Assembly: GCF_000737515.1 (NCBI RefSeq)
Contig: NZ_CP006587.1
Location: forward strand, 310,001 to 374,000
Length of the DNA stretch: 64,000 nucleotides
DNA from: Hymenobacter sp. APR13
GTDB taxonomy: Bacteria > Bacteroidota > Bacteroidia > Cytophagales > Hymenobacteraceae
Reading direction: 5' to 3'
In this document: one piece after another, positions 49,065 to 56,699 of the stretch
How the letters are laid out: each line of letters opens with the position of its first letter
How positions within the stretch are numbered: the first letter of the stretch is position 1
Position numbers and translations under genes: made by a program
Notes under the pieces: model-generated
Seen by the model: the letters and a program-made list of their open reading frames with translations, nothing else
Database searches by the model: none
What the model was told of the DNA's origin: nothing

Positions 49065-50603
49065 ATGCCTGCTGTTTCTACGTCTGCCATTCCGGCCAGC
49101 ACCCTTCGCGGACTGCGCTGGAGCCTGATTGCTACCGGCCTGATTGCCGTGCTGCAATTCGTGTATTCCGGGATTATGTCCCGCCTGCTCACTCCGGCCG
49201 ACTTTGGGCTGATGGGCATGGCCATGGTCGTTATCAGCTTCGGGGGCTACTTTGCCCACATGGGGCTGGAGCAGGCGCTCATTCAGCGGGCCACGCTGGA
49301 GCCGGTGCACATCCGGGCCACGTCTACCGTAGCCATCGGGCTGGGCATCCTGGTTACTAGCCTGATGTGGGGGCTGGCGCCGCTGGCGACACTACTTTTC
49401 AAGGAGCCGGGAGTGGTGAGCGTGCTGCGCGGCATGTCGCTCACGTTTGTGGTAAACAGCCTTGGCGCCACGTCGCAGAGCCTGCTGCGCCGCCGTATGG
49501 CCTTTGATCTGCTGGCCCGCATAGAGCTGGGCGCCTTTCTGGTGGGGTATGGCGTGGTAGGCCTGGGCATGGCCTGGGCGGGCTGGGGCATCTGGAGTCT
49601 GGTAGGCGCCACGCTCTGCAACCTGCTGGTAAAGGCCGTAGCGGCCTGGTTGTGCGTGCGGCACAGCCTGCGCCCGCCGTTGCGCTGGGCCCACTATCAG
49701 CCCCTGGTCAATTTTGGCGGAGCGGTATCGGTGGTGAGCTTGCTGGAATACGTGGGCGCCAACCTGGACCGGCTCAGCATCGGGCGGCTGCTGGGCACGT
49801 ACACGCTGGGGCTCTACAACCGCACCTTCTTTCTGGTACAGCTGCCGCTGTACCAATTTACCGACAGCATTTCGCGGGTGATGCTGCCCTCCTACAGCAG
49901 CCTGCAGCACGACCTCCCGCGCCTACGCCCGCTCTACCTCACCTCCCTCAGCCTGTCGGCGTGGGTGATGCTGCCGATGGCAGCCGGCATGGCTACCGCC
50001 GCCGACCCGCTGGTGCGGGTGGTGCTGGGGTCCCAGTGGGGCGCCGCCGTACCGTTGCTGGGGCCGCTGGCCCTGATGGTAGGCGCCCACCTGCTTACCA
50101 TCTACAGCGGCTCACTCTGCGAGTCGTTGGGCAAGCTCCGGTTCAAGGTGTGGCTGCAGCTGGGCTTTATTGCCGGGCTGGGGGCCGGGCTGCTGCTGAC
50201 GGCACCCTACGGGTTGCGGGCCATGGCCCTGACGGTGCTGCTGGCGGAGCTGCTGCGCCACGGCGCCTACCAGTTTGCCATCCATCGCTACCTGCATATT
50301 CCAGCGGCCGACTTATGGGGGGCTTACTGGCCGGCGCTCTGCACGGCGCTGGTGCTGGCCCTGGTGCTGGGCACCGCGCAAACTGGCCTGGCGCGCCTGC
50401 AGGTAGCCGCGCTGCCGCAGCTGATGCTGCTGATGGCGCTGGGAGTAGCCGCGCTGGTGGGCCAGCTGGCTATGCCCTGGAACCGCACGGTCCGGCTCTC
50501 GCTCTACCGCGAAGTGGACGCCCACCTCGGCAGCGGCCAGTTGCGCGACTGGCTGCTGGCCCTCTTGAACCCCTCAACTGCTGTACTTGGCAGCAAGCAA
50601 TAG
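49065..50603 (+). CDS. Wzx-type lipopolysaccharide/oligosaccharide flippase
   Basis: 512 residues from the ATG at 49065 (MPAVSTSAIPAS). About 12 to 14 membrane helices with MOP/PST motifs: LRGLRWSLIATGLIAVLQFVYSGIMSRLLTPADFGLMGMAMVV, NLDRLSIGRLLGTYTLGLYNRTFFLVQLP and SISRVMLPSYSSLQ. This is the lipopolysaccharide-biosynthesis-protein type of flippase that moves undecaprenyl-linked repeat units across the inner membrane. A Wzx/Wzy-dependent assembly is therefore likely for this locus. Confidence 0.92.
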   Translation: MPAVSTSAIPASTLRGLRWSLIATGLIAVLQFVYSGIMSRLLTPADFGLMGMAMVVISFGGYFAHMGLEQALIQRATLEPVHIRATSTVAIGLGILVTSLMWGLAPLATLLFKEPGVVSVLRGMSLTFVVNSLGATSQSLLRRRMAFDLLARIELGAFLVGYGVVGLGMAWAGWGIWSLVGATLCNLLVKAVAAWLCVRHSLRPPLRWAHYQPLVNFGGAVSVVSLLEYVGANLDRLSIGRLLGTYTLGLYNRTFFLVQLPLYQFTDSISRVMLPSYSSLQHDLPRLRPLYLTSLSLSAWVMLPMAAGMATAADPLVRVVLGSQWGAAVPLLGPLALMVGAHLLTIYSGSLCESLGKLRFKVWLQLGFIAGLGAGLLLTAPYGLRAMALTVLLAELLRHGAYQFAIHRYLHIPAADLWGAYWPALCTALVLALVLGTAQTGLARLQVAALPQLMLLMALGVAALVGQLAMPWNRTVRLSLYREVDAHLGSGQLRDWLLALLNPSTAVLGSKQ

Positions 50604-50705
50604 CCTGACTACCCAACCTGAATACCGCGCTATCTGACAGCTATTTATACCGAAACCCTACCGTCCTGCTGCCACCTATTGCTTCACTTCAGGCTTTCTC
50701 GCACC

Positions 50706-51950
50706 ATGAAAATCGGTTTGGCCACTCCCATTGATATTGAAGTGCTGAGTCCGCACCTCAACCTGGCGGCCGGCACTGTGCTGCCGCAGGGCCTGGGCGG
50801 CAGCGCGACTACCCCCCTGGTGCAGGGCTTGCTGGCCGCCGGCCATACGGTATCGGTGTACACGCTGGGCCACAATATTTCAGATCCAGTGATACTGCGC
50901 GGCCCGCACCTGACCGTGTACGTGGGCAATTTCCGGCCTCGCGCCCGGCAGCACTGCCCCGACCTATTTGCCGCTGAAGCCGCGCTTGTCCACCAGTTCA
51001 TTGACCTCGATGAGCCCGATATCGTGCACGCACACTGGGCTTACGAGTTTACCCGCGGTGCTCTGGCCAGCGGGCGGCCTCACCTTATCACCCTCCACGA
51101 CAATCCGTGGAAGGTGCTGCGCTACCAGCCCGACTTGTACCGGGTAGTGCGGCTGGTGCTTAAGCTCTGGATGCTGCACCGAGGCCGCAATTTTTCGGCT
51201 GTGTCACCGTATCTGGTGGAGGCGCTGCGCAGCCGCACCCGGAAGCCGGTGCTGGTGCCCAATGCCGTGCTGCCGGCCCCTGGCGGCGTGCGCGCCTTCC
51301 CGAATGGGCCGCGGCGACGCATCATATCCATCATTACGGGCTGGTCGGAGCTGAAAAACGTTGCCACGGCACTGCGCGCGTTCCAGACGGTGCGGCATCA
51401 GCTGGGGCCCGGCCTCGAGTACTGGCTATATGGCCCCGATTATGGCCAAAATGAAGCAGCCCAGCAGTGGGCGCTATCCGAGGGCCTGGCAGAAGGCGTG
51501 CATTTCGGCGGCTGCCTGCTCCACGAGGAGCTGCTACAATGCCTGCCCGATTTCGATTTGCTGCTGCATCCTTCCCGGGAAGAATCGTTTGGCCTGACGC
51601 TGGTGGAAGCCATGCAGGCCGGCCTGCCCGTGGTGGCCGGCCGCCACTCGGGCGCTGTGCCCTGGGTGCTGGAGCAAGGCCGCTGCGGAGTGCTCACCGA
51701 TATCAACTCGCCAACCGCCATTGCGGAAGCCTTACAGGAGCTACTTACGCAACCGGCCCGCTACGAGGAGTTGAGCGCCCGGGGAGTAAACCGGGTGGCC
51801 AAGCACTTCTCCCAGGCCGCCGTGACGGCAGCCTACGAGCGGCTCTATGCGCAGGTGCTCGGCTACCCGCCCAGTGCGCTTACCTCTGACCACGAAGGCT
51901 GGCCGTCGCCGGCCCAACGCTGTTCCCTTCCCTTGCTTGAGCTGCCATGA
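50706..51950 (+). CDS. Glycosyltransferase family 4
   Basis: 414 residues from the ATG at 50706 (MKIGLATPIDIE). GT-B fold with an N-terminal acceptor domain (QGLGGSATTPLVQGLLAAGHTVSVYTLG, DIVHAHWAYEFTRGAL, HLITLHDNP). The C-terminal donor domain has the EX7E-type signature LHPSREESFGLTLVEAMQAGLPVVAGRHSG. Transfers a sugar to the growing repeat unit on the cytoplasmic side. The stop overlaps the polymerase start (ATGA). Confidence 0.92.
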   Translation: MKIGLATPIDIEVLSPHLNLAAGTVLPQGLGGSATTPLVQGLLAAGHTVSVYTLGHNISDPVILRGPHLTVYVGNFRPRARQHCPDLFAAEAALVHQFIDLDEPDIVHAHWAYEFTRGALASGRPHLITLHDNPWKVLRYQPDLYRVVRLVLKLWMLHRGRNFSAVSPYLVEALRSRTRKPVLVPNAVLPAPGGVRAFPNGPRRRIISIITGWSELKNVATALRAFQTVRHQLGPGLEYWLYGPDYGQNEAAQQWALSEGLAEGVHFGGCLLHEELLQCLPDFDLLLHPSREESFGLTLVEAMQAGLPVVAGRHSGAVPWVLEQGRCGVLTDINSPTAIAEALQELLTQPARYEELSARGVNRVAKHFSQAAVTAAYERLYAQVLGYPPSALTSDHEGWPSPAQRCSLPLLELP

Positions 51951-53194
51951 AAATCAGTCTACGCTATTGCTACATCGTGGGCATGCTGGTGCTGCTGCTC
52001 TCCGACCCGCTGTTTTCAGACCTGCTCACCGGCCACGCCCCCGAAGAAGACCTGGGCCCACATCCGGCCCATACCTTCACGCTGGTTTACACCCGCTTGT
52101 TCGCCCTGCTGTCGGTGGTGCTTAGCGTGCTCTATTACCGGTACCTACACGGCATGGCCCGGGGAATTTTCTGGGCCACAGTAGTAGCCACGGCGCTGCT
52201 GGCAGCAGAGTCCTACTGGTTCTACGACACGCCTATGGTGTATCCGCACGTGTTTCAGAAGCTGCTGATTCTGTTTGCCATTCCGGCCTTCTATGGCTTC
52301 TATGCGCGGGTGGGCCGCATCACACTCGCCGACCTTATTCCGCTGATCTGGGTGGCCCTGGCACTGAATCTGGTGCTGGTCAACTCCGATGTACTAAGCC
52401 TGGGGGCCTTCCTGGCCCACAACCGGGGGCTGTATGCCTCTTCGGCTTACCTGCTGATGCTGCCGCTGCTGTATCATTTCAACGAGTACCTGGCCGGCCG
52501 CCAGACGCGCCATCTGCTGCTGTTTTTTCTGGCTGCACTGGCCATCTTTTTCTTTCAACACCGCACAGTATGGGTCACCTCCGCGTTGGCGCTGGTTCTG
52601 AATGTGGTGCTGGTGACCCGCGCGGCTCCCCGCCGGCTGGGTGGCGCGGCCGGGCCCTTGCTTCTGGGCATTCCACTGCTGGCGGTGTCGCTGGCGGCTT
52701 CCTTCATTTTGGTGTCGTATCCGGAGGTGCTTGATAAGCTGGCCGCCAACTTCTCCGACATCGAAAACCACAGCACCCAGGGCACCGGGTCGTGGCGGGT
52801 GCTACAGTTCGAATCCTACTGGCCATTTGTGGAAGAACACCCGATACTGGGTATGCGCCTGGCAGGGTTTGAGCTGCCGGTGCAGTTCTACAACCCCGAA
52901 AGCAATCAGCCTTTCTTCGAGGATGGGCACGGCCACAACCTGCACAGCTTTTACCTCGAAACGCTCTTCTACTTCGGAGGCGTAGGACTGGTGTTGTTTG
53001 TGCTGCCTCACCTCGCCGTGATGCGCCAGCTGCTACAGCGCGTGCCCGTGGCACCCGAAGCCTTGACCTGGGCCGTGCTCATCGTCACGAACCTGGTATA
53101 TGCCTACTCCTACTGCCTGCCGTCGTTTTTTCTACGGCTTCATCGGGTTTGGGCTGCTGCGTATCCGGCAACTGACGCCAGCGCCGCCGCCTAG
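51947..53194 (+). CDS. O-antigen ligase/polymerase (Wzy-type), 3' frame disrupted
   Basis: The uninterrupted frame gives 415 residues with about ten to twelve membrane helices, a HRTVWV motif, GTGSWRVLQFESYWPFVEEHPILG and GHGHNLHSFYLETLFYFGGVGL, the typical Wzy/WaaL loop signatures. Near the end, at a run of six T (53126-53131), the frame turns into RLHRVWAAAYPATD and stops at 53192-53194. With one T fewer the sequence reads FFYGFIGFGLLRIRQL, a membrane-like C-terminus, and continues to a TGA at 53268-53270, three bases before the next gene's ATG. The longer frame is therefore probably the native one; the break is either a real mutation, phase-variable slippage or a sequencing error. Starts by ATGA overlap with the preceding gene. 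Confidence 0.88.
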   Translation: MKISLRYCYIVGMLVLLLSDPLFSDLLTGHAPEEDLGPHPAHTFTLVYTRLFALLSVVLSVLYYRYLHGMARGIFWATVVATALLAAESYWFYDTPMVYPHVFQKLLILFAIPAFYGFYARVGRITLADLIPLIWVALALNLVLVNSDVLSLGAFLAHNRGLYASSAYLLMLPLLYHFNEYLAGRQTRHLLLFFLAALAIFFFQHRTVWVTSALALVLNVVLVTRAAPRRLGGAAGPLLLGIPLLAVSLAASFILVSYPEVLDKLAANFSDIENHSTQGTGSWRVLQFESYWPFVEEHPILGMRLAGFELPVQFYNPESNQPFFEDGHGHNLHSFYLETLFYFGGVGLVLFVLPHLAVMRQLLQRVPVAPEALTWAVLIVTNLVYAYSYCLPSFFLRLHRVWAAAYPATDASAAA

Positions 53195-53270
53195 CCTGCG
53201 CCCGAATACGCCACAGCAGCCTGCCACCCCAGCCCCGGCCACGCCGGCCCGCCTGCCTTTTCCTGTCTGA
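53126..53270 (+). other. Alternative 3' frame of the Wzy-type gene
   Basis: After a one-base shift at the T6 run, an open frame of about 46 codons runs to the TGA at 53268-53270: a hydrophobic end (FYGFIGFGLL) then a Pro/Ala/Thr-rich tail (QQPATPAPATPARLPFPV). There is no stop inside. Confidence 0.7.
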
Positions 53271-53273
53271 GCC

Positions 53274-54236
53274 ATGCTGACTTCCGCTGCCCCTTCTGTT
53301 CGCCCTGCCCAGGCCGCGCCGCCACGGGCTGCGGTGCTGTTTATCGTCTTCAACCGGCCCGACGTGACGCTGCAGGTACTGGCCGCCATCCGGGCAGCAA
53401 AGCCGCCCCGCCTCTACGTGGCCGCCGATGGCCCGCGGGCCCAGCGCCCCACCGAAGCGGCCAGCTGCGCCACCCTACGCCAGCAGGTGCTGGCCGCTAT
53501 CGACTGGCCTTGCACCGTGACTACGCTGTTTCGGGACGAGAACCTGGGGTGCCGCCGCGCTGTAAGTGAAGCCATCAACTGGTTTTTCGAGCACGAAGAA
53601 TGCGGCATTATCCTGGAAGATGACTGCCTGCCACACGCCAGCTTCTTCCCCTACTGCGAAGAGCTGTTGCAGCGCTACGCCCACGATACCCGCGTGCTGC
53701 ACATCAGCGGCAGCAATCTGCTGCGGGGCTGGCACCGCGACCCGGACTATTCCTACTTCTTCTCCCAGTATGTAGGCATCTGGGGGTGGGCCACCTGGCG
53801 CCGGGCCTGGCAGCTCTACAATGTAGCTACGCCGCAACTGCCGGAACTGGAGCGCAAAAACTATTTCTGGCGGCGCTTTTTCCACCAGTTGGAGCAGCGC
53901 ATGGCCCTGCAGCCGCTCTGGGCCACGCACCGCGGCCAGCTTGATACCTGGGACTACCAATGGGCTTACACGCTGCTCAGCCAGTCGGGCCTGAGTATCA
54001 CGCCGGGCGTCAATCTGATTGGCAACATTGGTTTTGGCGGCCAGGCCACCCACACCCACAATGTAGCGCACCCCTGGGCCAACCTGCCCACCCAGCCGAT
54101 GCCGCTGCCACTGCGGCACCCGGCCTTTATGATGCGCGATACGCTTTCCGACTACCGGCAGTGGCGCTCCACCCTCCGCGACAAGGCCGTGGCGCGGGTG
54201 CGCCAGCTAGCCGCCGTTTTTTCCGTGACCCTGTAA
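53274..54236 (+). CDS. Glycosyltransferase, GT-A fold
   Basis: 320 residues. GT2-like N-terminus (AAVLFIVFNRPDVTLQVLAAIRAAKPPRLYVAADGP), then TLFRDENLGCRRAVSEAINWFFEHEECGIILEDDCLPHASFF with the acidic EDD metal motif, and ISGSNLLRG with YVGIWGWATWRRAW. This pattern is shared by sugar transferases similar to those labelled HlpA-like or nucleotide-diphospho-sugar transferase. It acts on the cytoplasmic face in repeat-unit assembly; the sugar is unknown. Confidence 0.85.
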   Translation: MLTSAAPSVRPAQAAPPRAAVLFIVFNRPDVTLQVLAAIRAAKPPRLYVAADGPRAQRPTEAASCATLRQQVLAAIDWPCTVTTLFRDENLGCRRAVSEAINWFFEHEECGIILEDDCLPHASFFPYCEELLQRYAHDTRVLHISGSNLLRGWHRDPDYSYFFSQYVGIWGWATWRRAWQLYNVATPQLPELERKNYFWRRFFHQLEQRMALQPLWATHRGQLDTWDYQWAYTLLSQSGLSITPGVNLIGNIGFGGQATHTHNVAHPWANLPTQPMPLPLRHPAFMMRDTLSDYRQWRSTLRDKAVARVRQLAAVFSVTL

Positions 54237-54273
54237 GCCTTTTCCCCTCTCCTACCTTCTATTCCACTTGGCT

Positions 54274-55272
54274 ATGGCTGCTCTTCAACTCTCCATCATC
54301 GTGCCTACCTACAACCGCCTGCCTGACCTGCAGCGCGTACTGGGGCAGCTACAGCGCATGTCGCGCCCGGCGGGCCTGAGTCTGGAAATTCTGGTCAGCG
54401 ACAATTCCACCGAGGACGACACGCAGCAATGGTTTGCGCGGGAGCAGCCGGCCGGTATGATCTATCACCGCAACGCCCAAAATCTGGGCCAGTACAACAA
54501 CTGCAACCTGGCCATCCGGCGCGCCCAGGGCGAGTGGGTGCAGATTCTGCACGACGACGACGAAATCACGCCCGACTACCTGCATGCCCTGCAGCCCTAC
54601 CTCACCGATCCTGACCTAGTGCTGGTTACCGGGCGCAGCATCTTCGTGGGTACCAATGCCGCCCAGGTGCAGCAGCAGCACGACCTGCGCTTGCAGCAGT
54701 TGAAGTTCACGTATCCGGCCCGGCTCAATGGGCGGCATCTGTTTACCCAGACTCTACAGCTGGGCTGCCCGTTCATCATCTCGCACTCGCTCATGCGCCG
54801 CCAAGCGGTGCTGGCGGCCGGCAGCTTCAAGGAGCAGCTGCGCTATACCGGCGACTTCGACCTGTGGCTGCGCATGATGATGCGCGGTGATTTTCAGGTA
54901 GTGGACGCCGTGATGGGCAACTATCACCTGCACCCTGGCAACCAGATTTCCACCCGCACCACGCGGTGGGCCATGTATATGGAAAGCTACTGCCATGCCC
55001 TGTACTACCTGGCCCCTTTGCAGCACTACGACCCCGCAGGCGCCGCGGCCTTCCGCCAGACCCTTTCCCGGGAAGTGCCCAAACTACGCTTCATTTCCGG
55101 GCAGCTGTTGCAAAACCGTAGCCTGAGCCGGCGCCTCGATACGTTGCTGCAGCGCCACAAGCTACTGGCCCGCACCACACCGGCCTCACTGCCCTATATG
55201 GTGCTCAATGCCCTGCCCGCCGAACTGGGCGGCCAGCTCTACCGGGGCCTGATGAATGCTCTGCCCGCCTGA
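54274..55272 (+). CDS. Glycosyltransferase family 2
   Basis: 332 residues from the ATG at 54274 (a TTG six bases upstream is less likely). Classical GT2 start LSIIVPTYNRLPDLQRVLGQL, then LVSDNSTEDDTQQWF, NLGQYNNCNLAIRRAQGEWVQILHDDDEITPDYL with the DDD metal motif, and YTGDFDLWLRMMMRGDFQVV. No membrane helices. Part of the same-strand run of glycosyltransferases. Confidence 0.92.
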   Translation: MAALQLSIIVPTYNRLPDLQRVLGQLQRMSRPAGLSLEILVSDNSTEDDTQQWFAREQPAGMIYHRNAQNLGQYNNCNLAIRRAQGEWVQILHDDDEITPDYLHALQPYLTDPDLVLVTGRSIFVGTNAAQVQQQHDLRLQQLKFTYPARLNGRHLFTQTLQLGCPFIISHSLMRRQAVLAAGSFKEQLRYTGDFDLWLRMMMRGDFQVVDAVMGNYHLHPGNQISTRTTRWAMYMESYCHALYYLAPLQHYDPAGAAAFRQTLSREVPKLRFISGQLLQNRSLSRRLDTLLQRHKLLARTTPASLPYMVLNALPAELGGQLYRGLMNALPA

Positions 55273-55316
55273 CAAGGCCAGTTGCTTTTCTCTTTGCTGT
55301 TTTAATGTAATGCCCT

Positions 55317-56156
55317 ATGCTTTACATCGTCATTCCGGTTTTCAACCGCCTGGCTTACACCCGAGCCTGTCTTGATGCGCTGCGGCAGCAGACAGAACAG
55401 GCTTTTCGCACCATCATCGTAGACGACGGCTCTACCGACGGCACCGCCGCCGTGCTGGCCGCCGAGTACCCCGAAGCAACGGTGCTGCCGGGTACCGGCT
55501 CCCTGTTCTGGACCGCCGGCGTAAACCTGGGGTTGCAGCACGCCCTCGACCAGGGCGCCGACTGGCTGATGACCATGAACAACGACGTGGTGCCCTACCC
55601 CGACTTTGTGGCCCAAATGATGCAGGCGGCCAATAGCCGCCCACCGGCCCTGTATGGGGCTTTTGAGCTGGATGCCCGCACCCAGGAGCCCATCTACGCC
55701 GGCGGCTGGCTGAACTGGCGCACCGGCAGCTTCCGGCGCCTGCTCGACGAAGTGCCGGCCGACCAGCGCCGGGGCCAGCGCCCCACCGAGTACCTGCCCG
55801 GCCGTGGGCTGCTCATTCCACGGGTTGTGTTTGAGCGCATCGGGCTGTTTGCGGCCGAGCTGCTCCCTCACTACTATGCCGACTACGATTTCACGCATCA
55901 GGCCCGGCTGGCCGGGTTTGAGGTGTATCTGAACTTCGATGCGCGCCTGGGCACCTACCCTGACGAAAGCGGGGACCAGAAAAACCGGCAGCAACGGACG
56001 TTGCGCAACTATTACCAGCACTTGTTCAGCATCAGGGGCGGAGCCAACCTGCGGGATTTCACGCAGTTTGCCCGCCGCAACTGCCCCCCGCGCGACCTGC
56101 CGCTGTGCCTGCTGACCGGGTATTCGCGGCGGTTGGTGGGATACTTTCTAAGATAG
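55317..56156 (+). CDS. Glycosyltransferase family 2
   Basis: 279 residues. GT2 core: LYIVIPVFNRLAYTRACLDAL, TIIVDDGSTDGTAAVL, WTAGVNLGLQHALDQGADWLMTMNNDVVPYPDFV, and the acceptor-side motifs YLPGRGLLIPRVVFERIGLF and HYYADYDFTHQARLAG. This is the rhamnosyltransferase-like subgroup (NND in place of DXD, YADxDF). Last of the plus-strand glycosyltransferase run before a terminator. Confidence 0.9.
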   Translation: MLYIVIPVFNRLAYTRACLDALRQQTEQAFRTIIVDDGSTDGTAAVLAAEYPEATVLPGTGSLFWTAGVNLGLQHALDQGADWLMTMNNDVVPYPDFVAQMMQAANSRPPALYGAFELDARTQEPIYAGGWLNWRTGSFRRLLDEVPADQRRGQRPTEYLPGRGLLIPRVVFERIGLFAAELLPHYYADYDFTHQARLAGFEVYLNFDARLGTYPDESGDQKNRQQRTLRNYYQHLFSIRGGANLRDFTQFARRNCPPRDLPLCLLTGYSRRLVGYFLR

Positions 56157-56176
56157 GCTTCTTGCTGGCTGTGGCT

Positions 56177-56224
56177 GGCTGGCCTGCTCGCCGCTTATGC
56201 GCGGGAGGCAGACCAGCCTTTTTT
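56177..56224 (+). terminator. Terminator of the glycosyltransferase run
   Basis: GGCTGG (56177-56182) pairs with CCAGCC (56213-56218), with further partial pairing inside around CGCC...GCG, followed by TTTTTT. Confidence 0.65.
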
Positions 56225-56643
56225 CAGTCCAGTAGCTGGTATTATACAGCTTCTTACTAGTAGAGAAGCAAGGTTTTACTTTCATTTTCAGGTATTTACT
56301 ACTGCAAGGCGGCCGGTTTTTGTACATGATTTTGTCCTGCCCGCGCAGAGTGTGGCGCGAGAAACAAAAGTTGAACCTCCGAATGGGTAGCGTCAATCTT
56401 TCCCAGCAATAATTCAACGCTGATAAAGCTTATCCTCCAAATTCCTATTTGGCAGAAAAATACTTCAACTATCATCGCGCAATAGTTCAATTACGGCAAA
56501 AGCAATTACTAGCACCATTCCTTAATCTATACATGATTTTTTTAATATGTGAACTTATATACACTATTCATATGTATGCTATTACTACATCTTTACGCGT
56601 CTTATCAGGCTGTTGCCTACAAGACGATATAAGTTTTCTTTCC

Positions 56644-56651
56644 TAACTTTG
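56644..56651 (+). promoter_or_regulatory. -7 promoter box of the beta-helix gene
   Basis: TAACTTTG fits TAnnTTTG. It is 48 bases before the ATG at 56700, in AT-rich DNA; this gene is thus likely transcribed separately from the glycosyltransferase run. Confidence 0.6.
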
Positions 56652-56699
56652 CCGTAGTCAAAACATCCTTTTCGTCCTTTCACCTCTTAAAAAGTGCAA

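Larger units (their letters stand above)
56157..56699. other. Long AT-rich intergenic region
   Basis: About 540 bases: terminator at 56177-56224, then strongly AT-rich DNA and a -7 box at 56644-56651. Open frames are short and start from TTG without protein-like patterns. Confidence 0.5.

Noticed and set aside
56449-56646. 65-codon frame in AT-rich DNA before the beta-helix gene
   Set aside because: It starts from TTG, covers the likely promoter box and has no conserved-looking pattern.
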